A DNA stretch of 46,919 nucleotides from UBA1181 sp963631545 (GTDB taxonomy: Bacteria; Bacteroidota; Bacteroidia; Bacteroidales; Paludibacteraceae), in the NCBI GenBank assembly GCA_963631545.1, contig CAVGRN010000015.1:1-46919 (forward strand), given 5' to 3'. A program made the position numbers and the translations under genes. Under the pieces are notes generated by a model. The model was not told the DNA's origin and ran no database searches. It saw only the letters and a list, made by a program, of their open reading frames with translations. Shown in pieces: positions 40,267 through 46,919 of this stretch (positions within the stretch are counted from its first letter, which is position 1; every line of letters starts with the position of its first letter).

Positions 40267-42666
40267 TCAAAACAGAATCATTTCAGTATCGGCGGAGGTG
40301 TCGCCTTCCTCCGATACGGGTTGGCTGTCGTCTTTCTTCGAGCAGTCGTATTTTTGGGTAACCACGAACGGTTCGGTGCGCGAGTAACCGAGGGTGGTGT
40401 CGTTCATCACCTTGTTCATATAAGTTCCCCAGATCGGAAGGGCGGTGGCAGAGCCTTGTCCGTTCCGTTGGATATCGAAGTGGATGTCGCGGTCTTCTCC
40501 TCCCACCCACACGCCAGTGATGAGGTTTGGCACGAAGCCCATAAACCATCCGTCGGAGTTGTTTTGCGTGGTTCCTGTTTTGCCGGCGATTGGGGTTTCC
40601 CACCCAAAACTGTAGGAGTAGCGTTTGGTGCGGAGGCGCACGCCTGTTCCGCCGTTGATGACGCTTTGCAGCAGAGAAATCATCTTAGAGGCGGTTTCCG
40701 CGCTGAATATCTCGTTCATGCGTGGCACGAAGTTGGCGATTACGTTGCCTTTATTGTCTTCGATGCGTGTAACGTAGAGAGGCTCCGTTTGGATGCCTTT
40801 GTTGGCGAAAGCCGTGTAGGCGGCTGTCATTTCGCTGACGGAAACGTCGGCGATTCCCAAGCAGAGCGAAGGTACTGGGTCAATTTGGTTTTTCAACCCG
40901 AAAGAGTGGAGCAGGTTGACGAATCGTTCTGGACCGAGTTGTTTGATGAGGTAGGCAGAGATCCAGTTGTTGGAGGTCTGCAAGCCTCGTTTGATGGTGA
41001 TCATCTTTCCTACTTCCTCCTTGCCGGCTTCTCCGTAAGGTGCGTTGCGTGGCTCCCATACCTCGCCGGATGGGAGGAGGATCTGAGGTTGCACGTTTGG
41101 CACTTCGTCGCAAGGCGACATTCCGTCTTCCATTGCTAATGCGTAGAGGAATGGTTTGATGGTTGACCCCACTTGGCGGCGGCCCACGCTTGCCATGTCA
41201 TATTGGAAGTAGTTGAAATTCGGTCCGCCCACGTATGCCTTCACGTGTCCGTTGAAAGGGTTGATGGACACCAAGCCCGAGCGGAGGAATGATTTTTGGT
41301 ATCGGATGGAGTCATATGGGCTGATGGTTGTGTCTTTGCTGCCCGTCTTCCAGTCGAACACAGTGGTAGGAACCGGTGTGTTGAACACTTCCATAATTTC
41401 TTTCTCGCTCATGCCTTTGGCTTTCAATCCGCGGTAGCGGTCGCTTTGGCGCACAGAGCGAATCAAGATGGAGTCTACCTGAGCCTGTGTCGATTGGTTG
41501 GAGAAAGGTGCTTTCTTGTGTTTCTGTCCGCTTTTCTCTTTGAAGAAGAGAGGTTGCAGATAACCGCCAAGGTACTCTTCCACAGCCTCCTCGGCGTATT
41601 GTTGCATGCGCGAGTCGATGGTGGTGTAGATTTTAAGTCCGTCGGTGTAGAGGTTGTACGGCGTTCCGTCTGGCTTTAGGTTTTTGTTGCACCAGCCGTA
41701 GAGAGGGTCTGTCTCCCACGCTAACGAGTCCTCATAGTATTTTTGGTGCATCCATTTCGGGTATTTGGATGGGATGGGCTTGTTGGCGGTCATAATGATT
41801 CTGAGTCGCTCGCGGAAGTATGGGGCGAGTCCCAATTTGTGGTCAACCTTGTGGTAGTTGAGTGTAATCTCCAAAGCGGAAAGCGAGTCGCGTTGTGCCT
41901 CCGTGATTTTGTCATACACGGACATTTGCGAGAGTACGACGTTGCGTCTTTCCAAGCAGGCCTTTTTGGTGCGTTCGCGCACGGGGTTGTATTGGGTAGG
42001 GTTTTGCAGCATACCCACAAGCATAGCAGCCTCCTCGATGGTGAGTTCTTTCGGTGTCTTGTTGAAGTAAATCTGCGCTGCCGACTTGATGCCGACGGCG
42101 TTGTTGAGGAAGTCGAACTTGTTGAAGTACATTGTGATGATTTCCTCCTTGGTGTAGTATTTCTCTAACTTCACGGCGATGACCCACTCGGTAAGTTTCT
42201 GCTTCGCACGTTCCCACTTGCTTTGGGCCATCTTCTCGGTGAAGAGCAGTTTCGCTAACTGCTGTGAGATGGTACTTCCTCCTCCCTTGTTTTTCCCAAG
42301 GATGATGGTTTTGAAGCCCACGCGAAGCAGTGCGCGACCGTCGATGCCGGAGTGTTCCATGTAGCGGGAGTCTTCGGTCGAAATGAGTGCGTCTATGAGG
42401 TAGGGCGACAAGTCTTTGTAGGGCGTGTACACGCGGTTCTCTTGGCTTTTGAAGTATCGCCCTAACACTTCCATGTCGCAAGAGTAAATCTCTGAGGCGT
42501 ATTTGTTTTTCGGGTTCTGCAGCTCTTCGACGGGTGGCAGATAGCCGATCTTTCCTTCGCTGATCATATTGAAAATGCAGTAAACCGCAGCCACGCCGGC
42601 GAAGAACACAATCCAGAGACCGATCAGAATCTTCACTCCTATGCTTAATTTTCCTTGTTTCATCAT
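40267..42666 (-). CDS. Penicillin-binding protein 1A (transglycosylase/transpeptidase)
   Basis: 799 residues from the ATG giving MMKQGKLSIGVKILIGL. Short cytoplasmic tail and one membrane helix at 9-31. The GT51 glycosyltransferase domain has EDSRYMEHSGIDGRALLRV, GGSTISQQLAKLLFTEK and KFDFLNNAVGIKSAAQIYF. The transpeptidase domain has GSTIKPFLYALAMEDG (active Ser), SNNWISAYL and AGKTGTTQNNSDGWFMGF. It polymerises and cross-links peptidoglycan at the inner membrane. The longer open frame upstream adds a region over the promoter. Divergent promoters separate it from the YIP1-like gene. Confidence 0.96.
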   Translation of the reverse strand: MMKQGKLSIGVKILIGLWIVFFAGVAAVYCIFNMISEGKIGYLPPVEELQNPKNKYASEIYSCDMEVLGRYFKSQENRVYTPYKDLSPYLIDALISTEDSRYMEHSGIDGRALLRVGFKTIILGKNKGGGSTISQQLAKLLFTEKMAQSKWERAKQKLTEWVIAVKLEKYYTKEEIITMYFNKFDFLNNAVGIKSAAQIYFNKTPKELTIEEAAMLVGMLQNPTQYNPVRERTKKACLERRNVVLSQMSVYDKITEAQRDSLSALEITLNYHKVDHKLGLAPYFRERLRIIMTANKPIPSKYPKWMHQKYYEDSLAWETDPLYGWCNKNLKPDGTPYNLYTDGLKIYTTIDSRMQQYAEEAVEEYLGGYLQPLFFKEKSGQKHKKAPFSNQSTQAQVDSILIRSVRQSDRYRGLKAKGMSEKEIMEVFNTPVPTTVFDWKTGSKDTTISPYDSIRYQKSFLRSGLVSINPFNGHVKAYVGGPNFNYFQYDMASVGRRQVGSTIKPFLYALAMEDGMSPCDEVPNVQPQILLPSGEVWEPRNAPYGEAGKEEVGKMITIKRGLQTSNNWISAYLIKQLGPERFVNLLHSFGLKNQIDPVPSLCLGIADVSVSEMTAAYTAFANKGIQTEPLYVTRIEDNKGNVIANFVPRMNEIFSAETASKMISLLQSVINGGTGVRLRTKRYSYSFGWETPIAGKTGTTQNNSDGWFMGFVPNLITGVWVGGEDRDIHFDIQRNGQGSATALPIWGTYMNKVMNDTTLGYSRTEPFVVTQKYDCSKKDDSQPVSEEGDTSADTEMILF

Positions 42667-42724
42667 TCTTGAAAAAAATGTTTTAAAGAATCTTTCCGCT
42701 GTTTTGGGTTGGCGGAAATGTGTA

Positions 42725-42752
42725 CAAAAGTAAGAAAATAATTGTACTTTTG
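42725..42752. promoter_or_regulatory. Back-to-back divergent promoters
   Basis: TACTTTTG on the minus strand (42732-42725) serves PBP1A and TACTTTTG on the plus strand (42745-42752) serves the YIP1-like gene. They are identical elements only 12 bases apart, pointing outward, so the two promoters share their upstream region. Confidence 0.6.
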
Positions 42753-42770
42753 CCAACCAGCGAAATCAAA

Positions 42771-43355
42771 ATGAAATCTGTATTTCTGCGCATATATTTT
42801 TTGGTGCGTTTTCCCCAGAAAACGTGGGGCGAGATCGTCGGCGAGGGTGCGGACATCGGCAAGGTGCGCGATGGCTTCTTTTTCCCTTGTCTTCTGGTGG
42901 TTGGGCTTGTCGGGGCGTTGGATGCCGTTCTCGATTTTCAGTGGATGGAGATGGTTTTCTTTGCGGAGTTCCTTCGTTTCCTGGCGATTCGCCTTTTGGT
43001 GCTTTTCACATCGCTGTTCGCAGGGGTGTATGCCACGGTGCTTTTGCTGCCTTTGCTGCAGAGAGTGCCACGCCTGACTAAGGCGGATCTATCCGACCTA
43101 AACAACCGCTTTGCGTTGGTGGTCTACGCCTCGTCGGTGATGTGGGTGCTGCAACTCTGGCATGGCTTGATGCCGGTGCTGTTTTTCCTCCCGGTGCTGA
43201 AAATATATGTTGCCTATATAATATGGTGTGGTTTGCCGATTTTGTTTCCTTCGATCGAGGAGAACAGGATTGGATGGCTTGCCGCCATCATTTTTGCGAT
43301 GGTGCTGCTCTGCCCATTGGCGGTGGAGGCTTTTATGAATTCTTTAATGAGGTGA
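42771..43355 (+). CDS. YIP1-family-like membrane protein
   Basis: 194 residues from ATG 42771. Cytoplasmic start with RFPQKTWGEIVGEGADIGKV, then five membrane helices (for example FFPCLLVVGLVGALDAVLDF, LLVLFTSLFAGVYATVLLLP and WLAAIIFAMVLLCPLAVEAF). The start motif of about 30 residues followed by packed helices is typical of bacterial Yip1-domain proteins, whose function is unknown. smpB begins 10 bases after its stop, so the two are one unit. Confidence 0.72.
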   Translation: MKSVFLRIYFLVRFPQKTWGEIVGEGADIGKVRDGFFFPCLLVVGLVGALDAVLDFQWMEMVFFAEFLRFLAIRLLVLFTSLFAGVYATVLLLPLLQRVPRLTKADLSDLNNRFALVVYASSVMWVLQLWHGLMPVLFFLPVLKIYVAYIIWCGLPILFPSIEENRIGWLAAIIFAMVLLCPLAVEAFMNSLMR

Positions 43356-43365
43356 GAAATTCTTT

Positions 43366-43824
43366 ATGGAAAAACTGAAAAATGACATACTGATCAGGAA
43401 CAAACGTGCATCGTTTGATTTTGAGTTGATTGACACCTATCAGGCGGGCATCGTGTTGGTGGGTACGGAAATCAAGTCGATAAGGTTGGGAAAGGCGAGT
43501 CTTGTGGACACGTTCTGCTTCTTCAACGACGGCGAGTTGTGGGTGAAAAATATGAATATCTCCGAGTATTTCTACGGAACGTACAACAACCACCTGCCGC
43601 GCCGCGACCGCAAATTGCTACTCAACAAACGGGAACTGCAGAAGATTTGCCGCCAGACCAAAGACACGGGTTTCACCATCGTGCCAACGAAACTCTACTT
43701 GAACGAAAAGGGACTCGCCAAAGTGGAAATCGCCGTCGCCAAAGGTAAAAAGTCCTACGACAAGCGCGAAAGCTTGAAGGAGAAGGACGACAAGCGGCAG
43801 ATGGATCGTTTTATGAAACATTGA
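43366..43824 (+). CDS. smpB: SsrA-binding protein SmpB
   Basis: 152 residues. Beta-barrel core: NDILIRNKRASFDFELIDTY, AGIVLVGTEIKSIRLGKASL, FCFFNDGELWVKNMNIS and NNHLPRRDRKLLLNKREL. The flexible basic tail KGKKSYDKRESLKEKDDKRQ enters the ribosomal A site. SmpB delivers tmRNA to stalled ribosomes. The tmRNA gene is not in this window. It is followed 18 bases later by an ABC ATPase gene. Confidence 0.96.
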   Translation: MEKLKNDILIRNKRASFDFELIDTYQAGIVLVGTEIKSIRLGKASLVDTFCFFNDGELWVKNMNISEYFYGTYNNHLPRRDRKLLLNKRELQKICRQTKDTGFTIVPTKLYLNEKGLAKVEIAVAKGKKSYDKRESLKEKDDKRQMDRFMKH

Positions 43825-43842
43825 TAGCCTAAACAAATCAGA

Positions 43843-45303
43843 ATGGAGGATGTTGTATTGCGGTTGACGCAGGTCTTGCCGCGGATTTACGGTTTTGACT
43901 TTCCTCGTCCCATTGATTGGACGTTGCGGAAGGGCGAACAATGGTGTGTGATTGGCCCGAATGGTGCCGGCAAAACTATGCTGGCGGATCTGCTTTGCGG
44001 AAAGTATGCTGTGAAGTCGGGGAAAATTGACTACGTTTTTTGGACGGATGCGTTTCAAAAAACGACTCGTAAGACCTACCCATCGGCAGAAATTAAAAAG
44101 GTGGGGTTTGAGTCGGCCTACCTTCTGTCCGACTATAAAAACATGTACTATCAACAGCGGTTCAGCTCCACGGAGAATGAGTTCTCGCCCACGGTGAAAG
44201 ACTTGGTGGACGCGGAGTCGGACAAGGACTATGTGCAGATGCTTTGCCAGAGAATGCACGTGGACAGACTTTACGAGAAACATCTAATAATGCTTTCGTC
44301 GGGCGAGTTGCGCCGCCTCTTGATTGTGCTGGCGTTGGCAGACCGCCCTCAGCTGATTATTTTCGACAATCCGTTCATCGGGTTGGATGTCGAAATGCGT
44401 GCCGAATTGGATGAGTTCTTCATAGAGCTTTCGTCTTTTCAGCAGATGGTGTTCCTCGTTCCTGCTACGAACGAGATTCCCAAGGTAGCCAACCGCATAT
44501 TGAAGGCGGATGCGCTGCAATATGAGGATATGGGGTCTGTGTCAGATTTTCTGGAAAATCAATCTTCTGATTTTGAGTCGGTTGATAGTGTCAGCATCGG
44601 GGATTTTCCGACTTCGGGGACGAGTGTCGCCCGAGAGTGTCAGTATGTTTTGAAAATGAAGGACATCAATGTGGCGTATGGTGCCGCTGTCCTGTTCAAA
44701 AACCTAAATTGGGAGATTAAAAGAGGTGAGAAATGGGCTTTGGTGGGGCGAAACGGCTCGGGTAAGTCGACATTGCTCAGCCTCTTGGCGGCAGACAACC
44801 CGAAGGCCTATTCGTTAGACATCACCATATTCGACCGCCGGCGCGGCACTGGCGAGAGTATTTGGGACATCAAGAAACCTATCGGCTACATATCGTCGGA
44901 GATGCACCTTTTCTTTCAGGAGAACCAGGAGTGCAAGCACATTGTCGGGTCTGGCTTTTTCGACACAATCGGTCTCTTTCGCAGTTGTTCTGACGAGCAG
45001 ATGCAACTATCCCTGCGGTGGATGGACTTGCTTGGAATCCGCCATTTGGCAGACCGCCGCTACCTCACATTGTCGAGTGGCGAGCAGCGTATGGTGTTGC
45101 TCGCACGCACGTTGGTGAAGAATCCAGACTTGCTGATTTTGGACGAACCGCTCCACGGCTTGGATTTGCGGAGCAAGCAACGTTGCCGTGCCGTCATCGA
45201 GAGATTTTGCGAGCAGAAAGGAAAGACGATGATTTACGTTACGCACCGCCGTGAGGAGATTCCGTCTTGCGTAGATCACTTCTTTGAATTGAAAAAGTTG
45301 TAG
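43843..45303 (+). CDS. Soluble twin-ABC ATPase (ModF/ABC-F-like)
   Basis: 486 residues, no membrane segment, two ABC cassettes. First: Walker A IGPNGAGKTMLADLL (about 38-52), signature LSSGELRRLL, Walker B QLIIFDNPFIGLD in which the catalytic Glu is Asn. Second: Walker A GRNGSGKSTLLSLL, signature LSSGEQRMVL and Walker B LLILDEPLHGLD intact. E. coli ModF and PhrA-like proteins share this plan; the linker lacks the ABC-F P-site helix signature, so I do not call it a ribosomal ABC-F. The role is unknown. It is the last gene of the YIP1-smpB unit. Confidence 0.85.
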   Translation: MEDVVLRLTQVLPRIYGFDFPRPIDWTLRKGEQWCVIGPNGAGKTMLADLLCGKYAVKSGKIDYVFWTDAFQKTTRKTYPSAEIKKVGFESAYLLSDYKNMYYQQRFSSTENEFSPTVKDLVDAESDKDYVQMLCQRMHVDRLYEKHLIMLSSGELRRLLIVLALADRPQLIIFDNPFIGLDVEMRAELDEFFIELSSFQQMVFLVPATNEIPKVANRILKADALQYEDMGSVSDFLENQSSDFESVDSVSIGDFPTSGTSVARECQYVLKMKDINVAYGAAVLFKNLNWEIKRGEKWALVGRNGSGKSTLLSLLAADNPKAYSLDITIFDRRRGTGESIWDIKKPIGYISSEMHLFFQENQECKHIVGSGFFDTIGLFRSCSDEQMQLSLRWMDLLGIRHLADRRYLTLSSGEQRMVLLARTLVKNPDLLILDEPLHGLDLRSKQRCRAVIERFCEQKGKTMIYVTHRREEIPSCVDHFFELKKL

Positions 45304-45349
45304 CGTCTGACGCGAAGTCCCTTTGAACGCCGTGAGGTAAAAAACAAAA

Positions 45350-45377
45350 TAATCCGGAGCAGTTATGCCCCGGATTA
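45350..45377. terminator. Hairpin downstream of the twin-ABC gene
   Basis: TAATCCGG (45350-45357) pairs with CCGGATTA (45370-45377). It lies about 47 bases after the ABC gene stop. The poly-T side is on the minus strand, so it is only a weak terminator for the plus gene. Confidence 0.45.
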
Positions 45378-45711
45378 CTCTATTCAACATTCAACAGTCA
45401 AACGTGTTTTTTCATAAAATAAAGGTCAGATCGGATATAGTATATTTATATAATAGGGTTTCTGAATTTTGCCGATGAACGGCTTTTTACTGCCTTTCAT
45501 CTGATGACAAATTTAGGTTGAATGTTATGCTTGAATGTTCAAATTTGTAAAATCAATGTGGATAAAACGGAAAATTGCCTCGTTGGAATGTGGATTTTCC
45601 CCGATGAAACCGCCCTTTTTGTGGATTATTTTGAAAAAAAACGATTCGAAGCGAAATAAAACCGCGCAAACTTCGTTTCCAAGACATATTACTAATGAAA
45701 ACAAAGTGCGT
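45378..45711. other. AT-rich non-coding region with three phased DnaA-box-like sites
   Basis: No gene is supported here. The stretch 45434-45462 is almost only A and T. TGTGGATAA at 45558-45566 is an exact DnaA box (complement TTATCCACA). TGTGGATTT at 45590-45598 and TGTGGATTA at 45620-45628 are near matches. All face the same way, with starts 32 and 30 bases apart. AACATTCAAC at 45386-45395 is an inverted copy of GTTGAATGTT at 45517-45526. It is a candidate origin or DnaA-controlled region, not proven. Confidence 0.45.
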
Positions 45712-45903
45712 ATGGTAGAAACTTTTACTAACGAAACATCAGAGGAAGTATTTTATGATTTTGAAGCGGAAGCACCCGTTGCTTGTCCGAGCGATGGCCC
45801 GTCGCCTGCTGCTGTGGCTTTGGTGCGGATGTTCGCCCACATCTATGGGAGCGAAGCGTGCGAGGAGTGCGCGGATTGCGTCTTCTTGCCGTCTGCCAAT
45901 TGA
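45712..45903 (+). CDS. Small Cys-containing hypothetical protein
   Basis: 63 residues from ATG 45712: an acidic first half (FTNETSEEVFYDFEAEAP), then VALVRMFAHIYGSE and the Cys cluster CEECADC near the end. A longer frame from 45535 would run through the DnaA-box region with low-complexity sequence and is rejected. No signal peptide, and no family that I know. Codon use is normal. A CxxC-type metal or redox site is possible. Confidence 0.4.
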   Translation: MVETFTNETSEEVFYDFEAEAPVACPSDGPSPAAVALVRMFAHIYGSEACEECADCVFLPSAN

Positions 45904-46067
45904 GTCTTCCTTTATGGAATGGAGTGGGGGTGTCGGCATGCGGCATCCCTTTCTTGTTCCAAACTATCCATATTGTCCAAAATTTTGTAATTTCGCACGG
46001 TTATGCGGACGAGGTGTCGTCTGCCTGATTTAGAAATTGTATAACTAATTAAATAAGGTAAGATAGT

Positions 46068-46754
46068 ATGATGAAGAAATTTTTCTTAGTGTTGTCGGTT
46101 TTTGCAGCGAGCGTTTCGGCATTTGCGCAGAATATGGACAATTCGTTTGACTTGCGCATTTTCGGTGGTTTCGGAAAAAATTACTCAACCGTGGTGGATA
46201 GCGATGGTGATGACTTGATCTCTATGGATTCCAAGCCGCAGATTGGTATTTCGTTGGGCAGCCGTTGGTACGTCGTCAGTGGAAATGTCGCTGGACTTGC
46301 CATTAACGCACGTTGGTTGGATTTCGCATTCAACCGTGCGAAGTTTGATAAGTTTTTGAACGTTGATGCAAGCAAGTTGGATGTGAAGGCAAATGAGTTC
46401 AGCGTTGAGGCGTTCAATGTTGGTTTGATTGGAACGATAGCGTTAGGTAAAACTTGCGCCATTGATTTGTTCTACGACCTCGGAGCCAGCTCCTTGATTC
46501 GCATCTACGACAATGAGAGTGGGTTGGGAAAATATACAAGCGACGAGAAGGTAGACCACTACTTCTTCGGACTCAACCATAAGGTGGGTGCTGCGTTTCG
46601 TGTGGGTGTTTTCCAAGTGGGTGTCGAGGGTAAACTCGGCAAGTTGAAGTTGCAAGACTGGGGTATGGAAGATGCTGAATGGAAGGTTTACGAAGGCTTT
46701 GAACCTAAGGCGAAGATCGGTTGCGCACGCGTGTTTGTGGGCTTCAACTTCTAA
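46068..46754 (+). CDS. Outer-membrane beta-barrel protein
   Basis: 228 residues. Signal peptide at 1-21 ending AFA (ATG 46068 or 46071). The mature protein has alternating hydrophobic strands with Gly and aromatic ends: SFDLRIFGGFGKNYSTVV, IGISLGSRWYVVSGNVAGLA, AINARWLDFAF, FNVGLIGTIALG and a final ARVFVGFNF with terminal Phe, the usual barrel insertion signal. The size suits an eight-strand barrel of the OmpA/OprF-like outer-membrane type. No partner gene is adjacent. A strong terminator follows. Confidence 0.8.
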   Translation: MMKKFFLVLSVFAASVSAFAQNMDNSFDLRIFGGFGKNYSTVVDSDGDDLISMDSKPQIGISLGSRWYVVSGNVAGLAINARWLDFAFNRAKFDKFLNVDASKLDVKANEFSVEAFNVGLIGTIALGKTCAIDLFYDLGASSLIRIYDNESGLGKYTSDEKVDHYFFGLNHKVGAAFRVGVFQVGVEGKLGKLKLQDWGMEDAEWKVYEGFEPKAKIGCARVFVGFNF

Positions 46755-46794
46755 TCCTAAATTGTAAATATCACTCCTCGTTTCGGAGTTTTGG

Positions 46795-46826
46795 GATGGC
46801 GTGGATTGTTCCGCGTCATCTTTTTT
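46795..46826 (+). terminator. Rho-independent terminator after the barrel gene
   Basis: GATGGCGTGGA (46795-46805) pairs with TCCGCGTCATC (46810-46820), eleven pairs including two G-U, followed by TTTTTT. It ends the outer-membrane protein transcript. Confidence 0.8.
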
Positions 46827-46862
46827 GTCTCACTTCGTGTATTCTCCCCCAAGAATAAACGC

Positions 46863-46894
46863 AAAAACGCCCCGCAATCCTGCGAGGCGTTTTT
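46863..46894. terminator. Symmetric hairpin, bidirectional terminator
   Basis: AAAAACGCC-CGCA and TGCG-GGCGTTTTT form a stem with an ATCC loop and A-run/T-run on the two sides. It probably ends a convergent minus-strand gene lying right of the window. Confidence 0.7.
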
Positions 46895-46919
46895 CATCAA
46901 AAATCCAAGAAACACTTAC

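Noticed and set aside
40724..40740. TGGCACG with a GC at the -12 position, sigma-54-like
   Set aside because: It lies inside the PBP1A coding region on the opposite strand, and the -12 part reads TGGC rather than TTGC.
40240..41139. Plus-strand frame of 299 codons
   Set aside because: Antisense shadow of the PBP1A transpeptidase domain.
1..46919. CRISPR arrays, insertion sequences, rRNA, riboswitches
   Set aside because: No regularly spaced repeats, transposase motifs, rRNA segments or recognisable riboswitch cores were seen on either strand.

Overview
The window looks like chromosome of a Bacteroidales bacterium. Most transcription units start downstream of the Bacteroidetes -7 element TAnnTTTG rather than an E. 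coli type promoter, and Shine-Dalgarno sites are largely absent. The gene content fits: PorQ (type IX secretion), an LptE-family lipoprotein, a TonB-dependent receptor, DUF4922, a DIP1984-family protein and a periplasmic HMA protein. The genus cannot be fixed from sequence reading alone.

Layout. 1-1.95 kb is a small accessory patch: the 3' end of an unknown gene, an acidic orphan protein, a compact promoter-to-terminator unit that looks like a small RNA, an XRE-type regulator, and a phage tail-fibre-like protein that has lost its 5' part. 2.1-4.95 kb holds sigma-54 activator, LptE-like lipoprotein, TPR-like protein and SecG (cell-envelope export). 5.1-8.1 kb has three tandem TPM-domain (YgcG/Psb32-like) membrane proteins followed by LemA. 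8.25-11.5 kb has a LOG-family phosphoribohydrolase and a large sacsin-type GHKL ATPase. 11.5-15 kb (minus) is the operon nadC, NUC1 endonuclease lipoprotein, fabD, thiD. 15.1-19.9 kb has rlmH, an HxlR regulator and a very large NtrY-like histidine kinase preceded by a textbook sigma-54 promoter. 20-25 kb has porQ-cmk-ispH-pfkA-glucosaminidase-SGNH-like protein. 25-30.4 kb (minus) has an amidase/golvesin protein, a GT2 and a DUF4922 protein, led by tRNA-Leu(CAG). 30.7-36 kb (minus) has a lipoprotein, an HMA protein with its TonB receptor, and an EamA transporter. 36.1-37.7 kb is a CotH-family protein ending in a T9SS-like sorting domain. 37.9-42.7 kb (minus) has DIP1984, a nucleoside deaminase, an alpha-oxoamine synthase and PBP1A. 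42.7-46.9 kb has a YIP1-like membrane protein, SmpB, a twin-ABC ATPase, an AT-rich intergenic region with three phased DnaA-box-like sites, a small Cys-containing protein and an outer-membrane beta-barrel protein.

Functional links. Much of the window serves the envelope: LptE, SecG, PorQ plus a probable T9SS cargo, PBP1A, glucosaminidase, amidase, TonB receptor and a possible sphingolipid or sulfonolipid entry enzyme. The most promising unexplained items are the sigma-54 promoter that fires straight into the giant kinase gene while a receiver-less sigma-54 activator sits 13 kb away, the triplicated TPM-LemA cluster, the sacsin-like ATPase, the small-RNA-like unit near 0.8 kb, and the DnaA-box cluster near 45.6 kb. 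No CRISPR array, insertion sequence or rRNA was seen.
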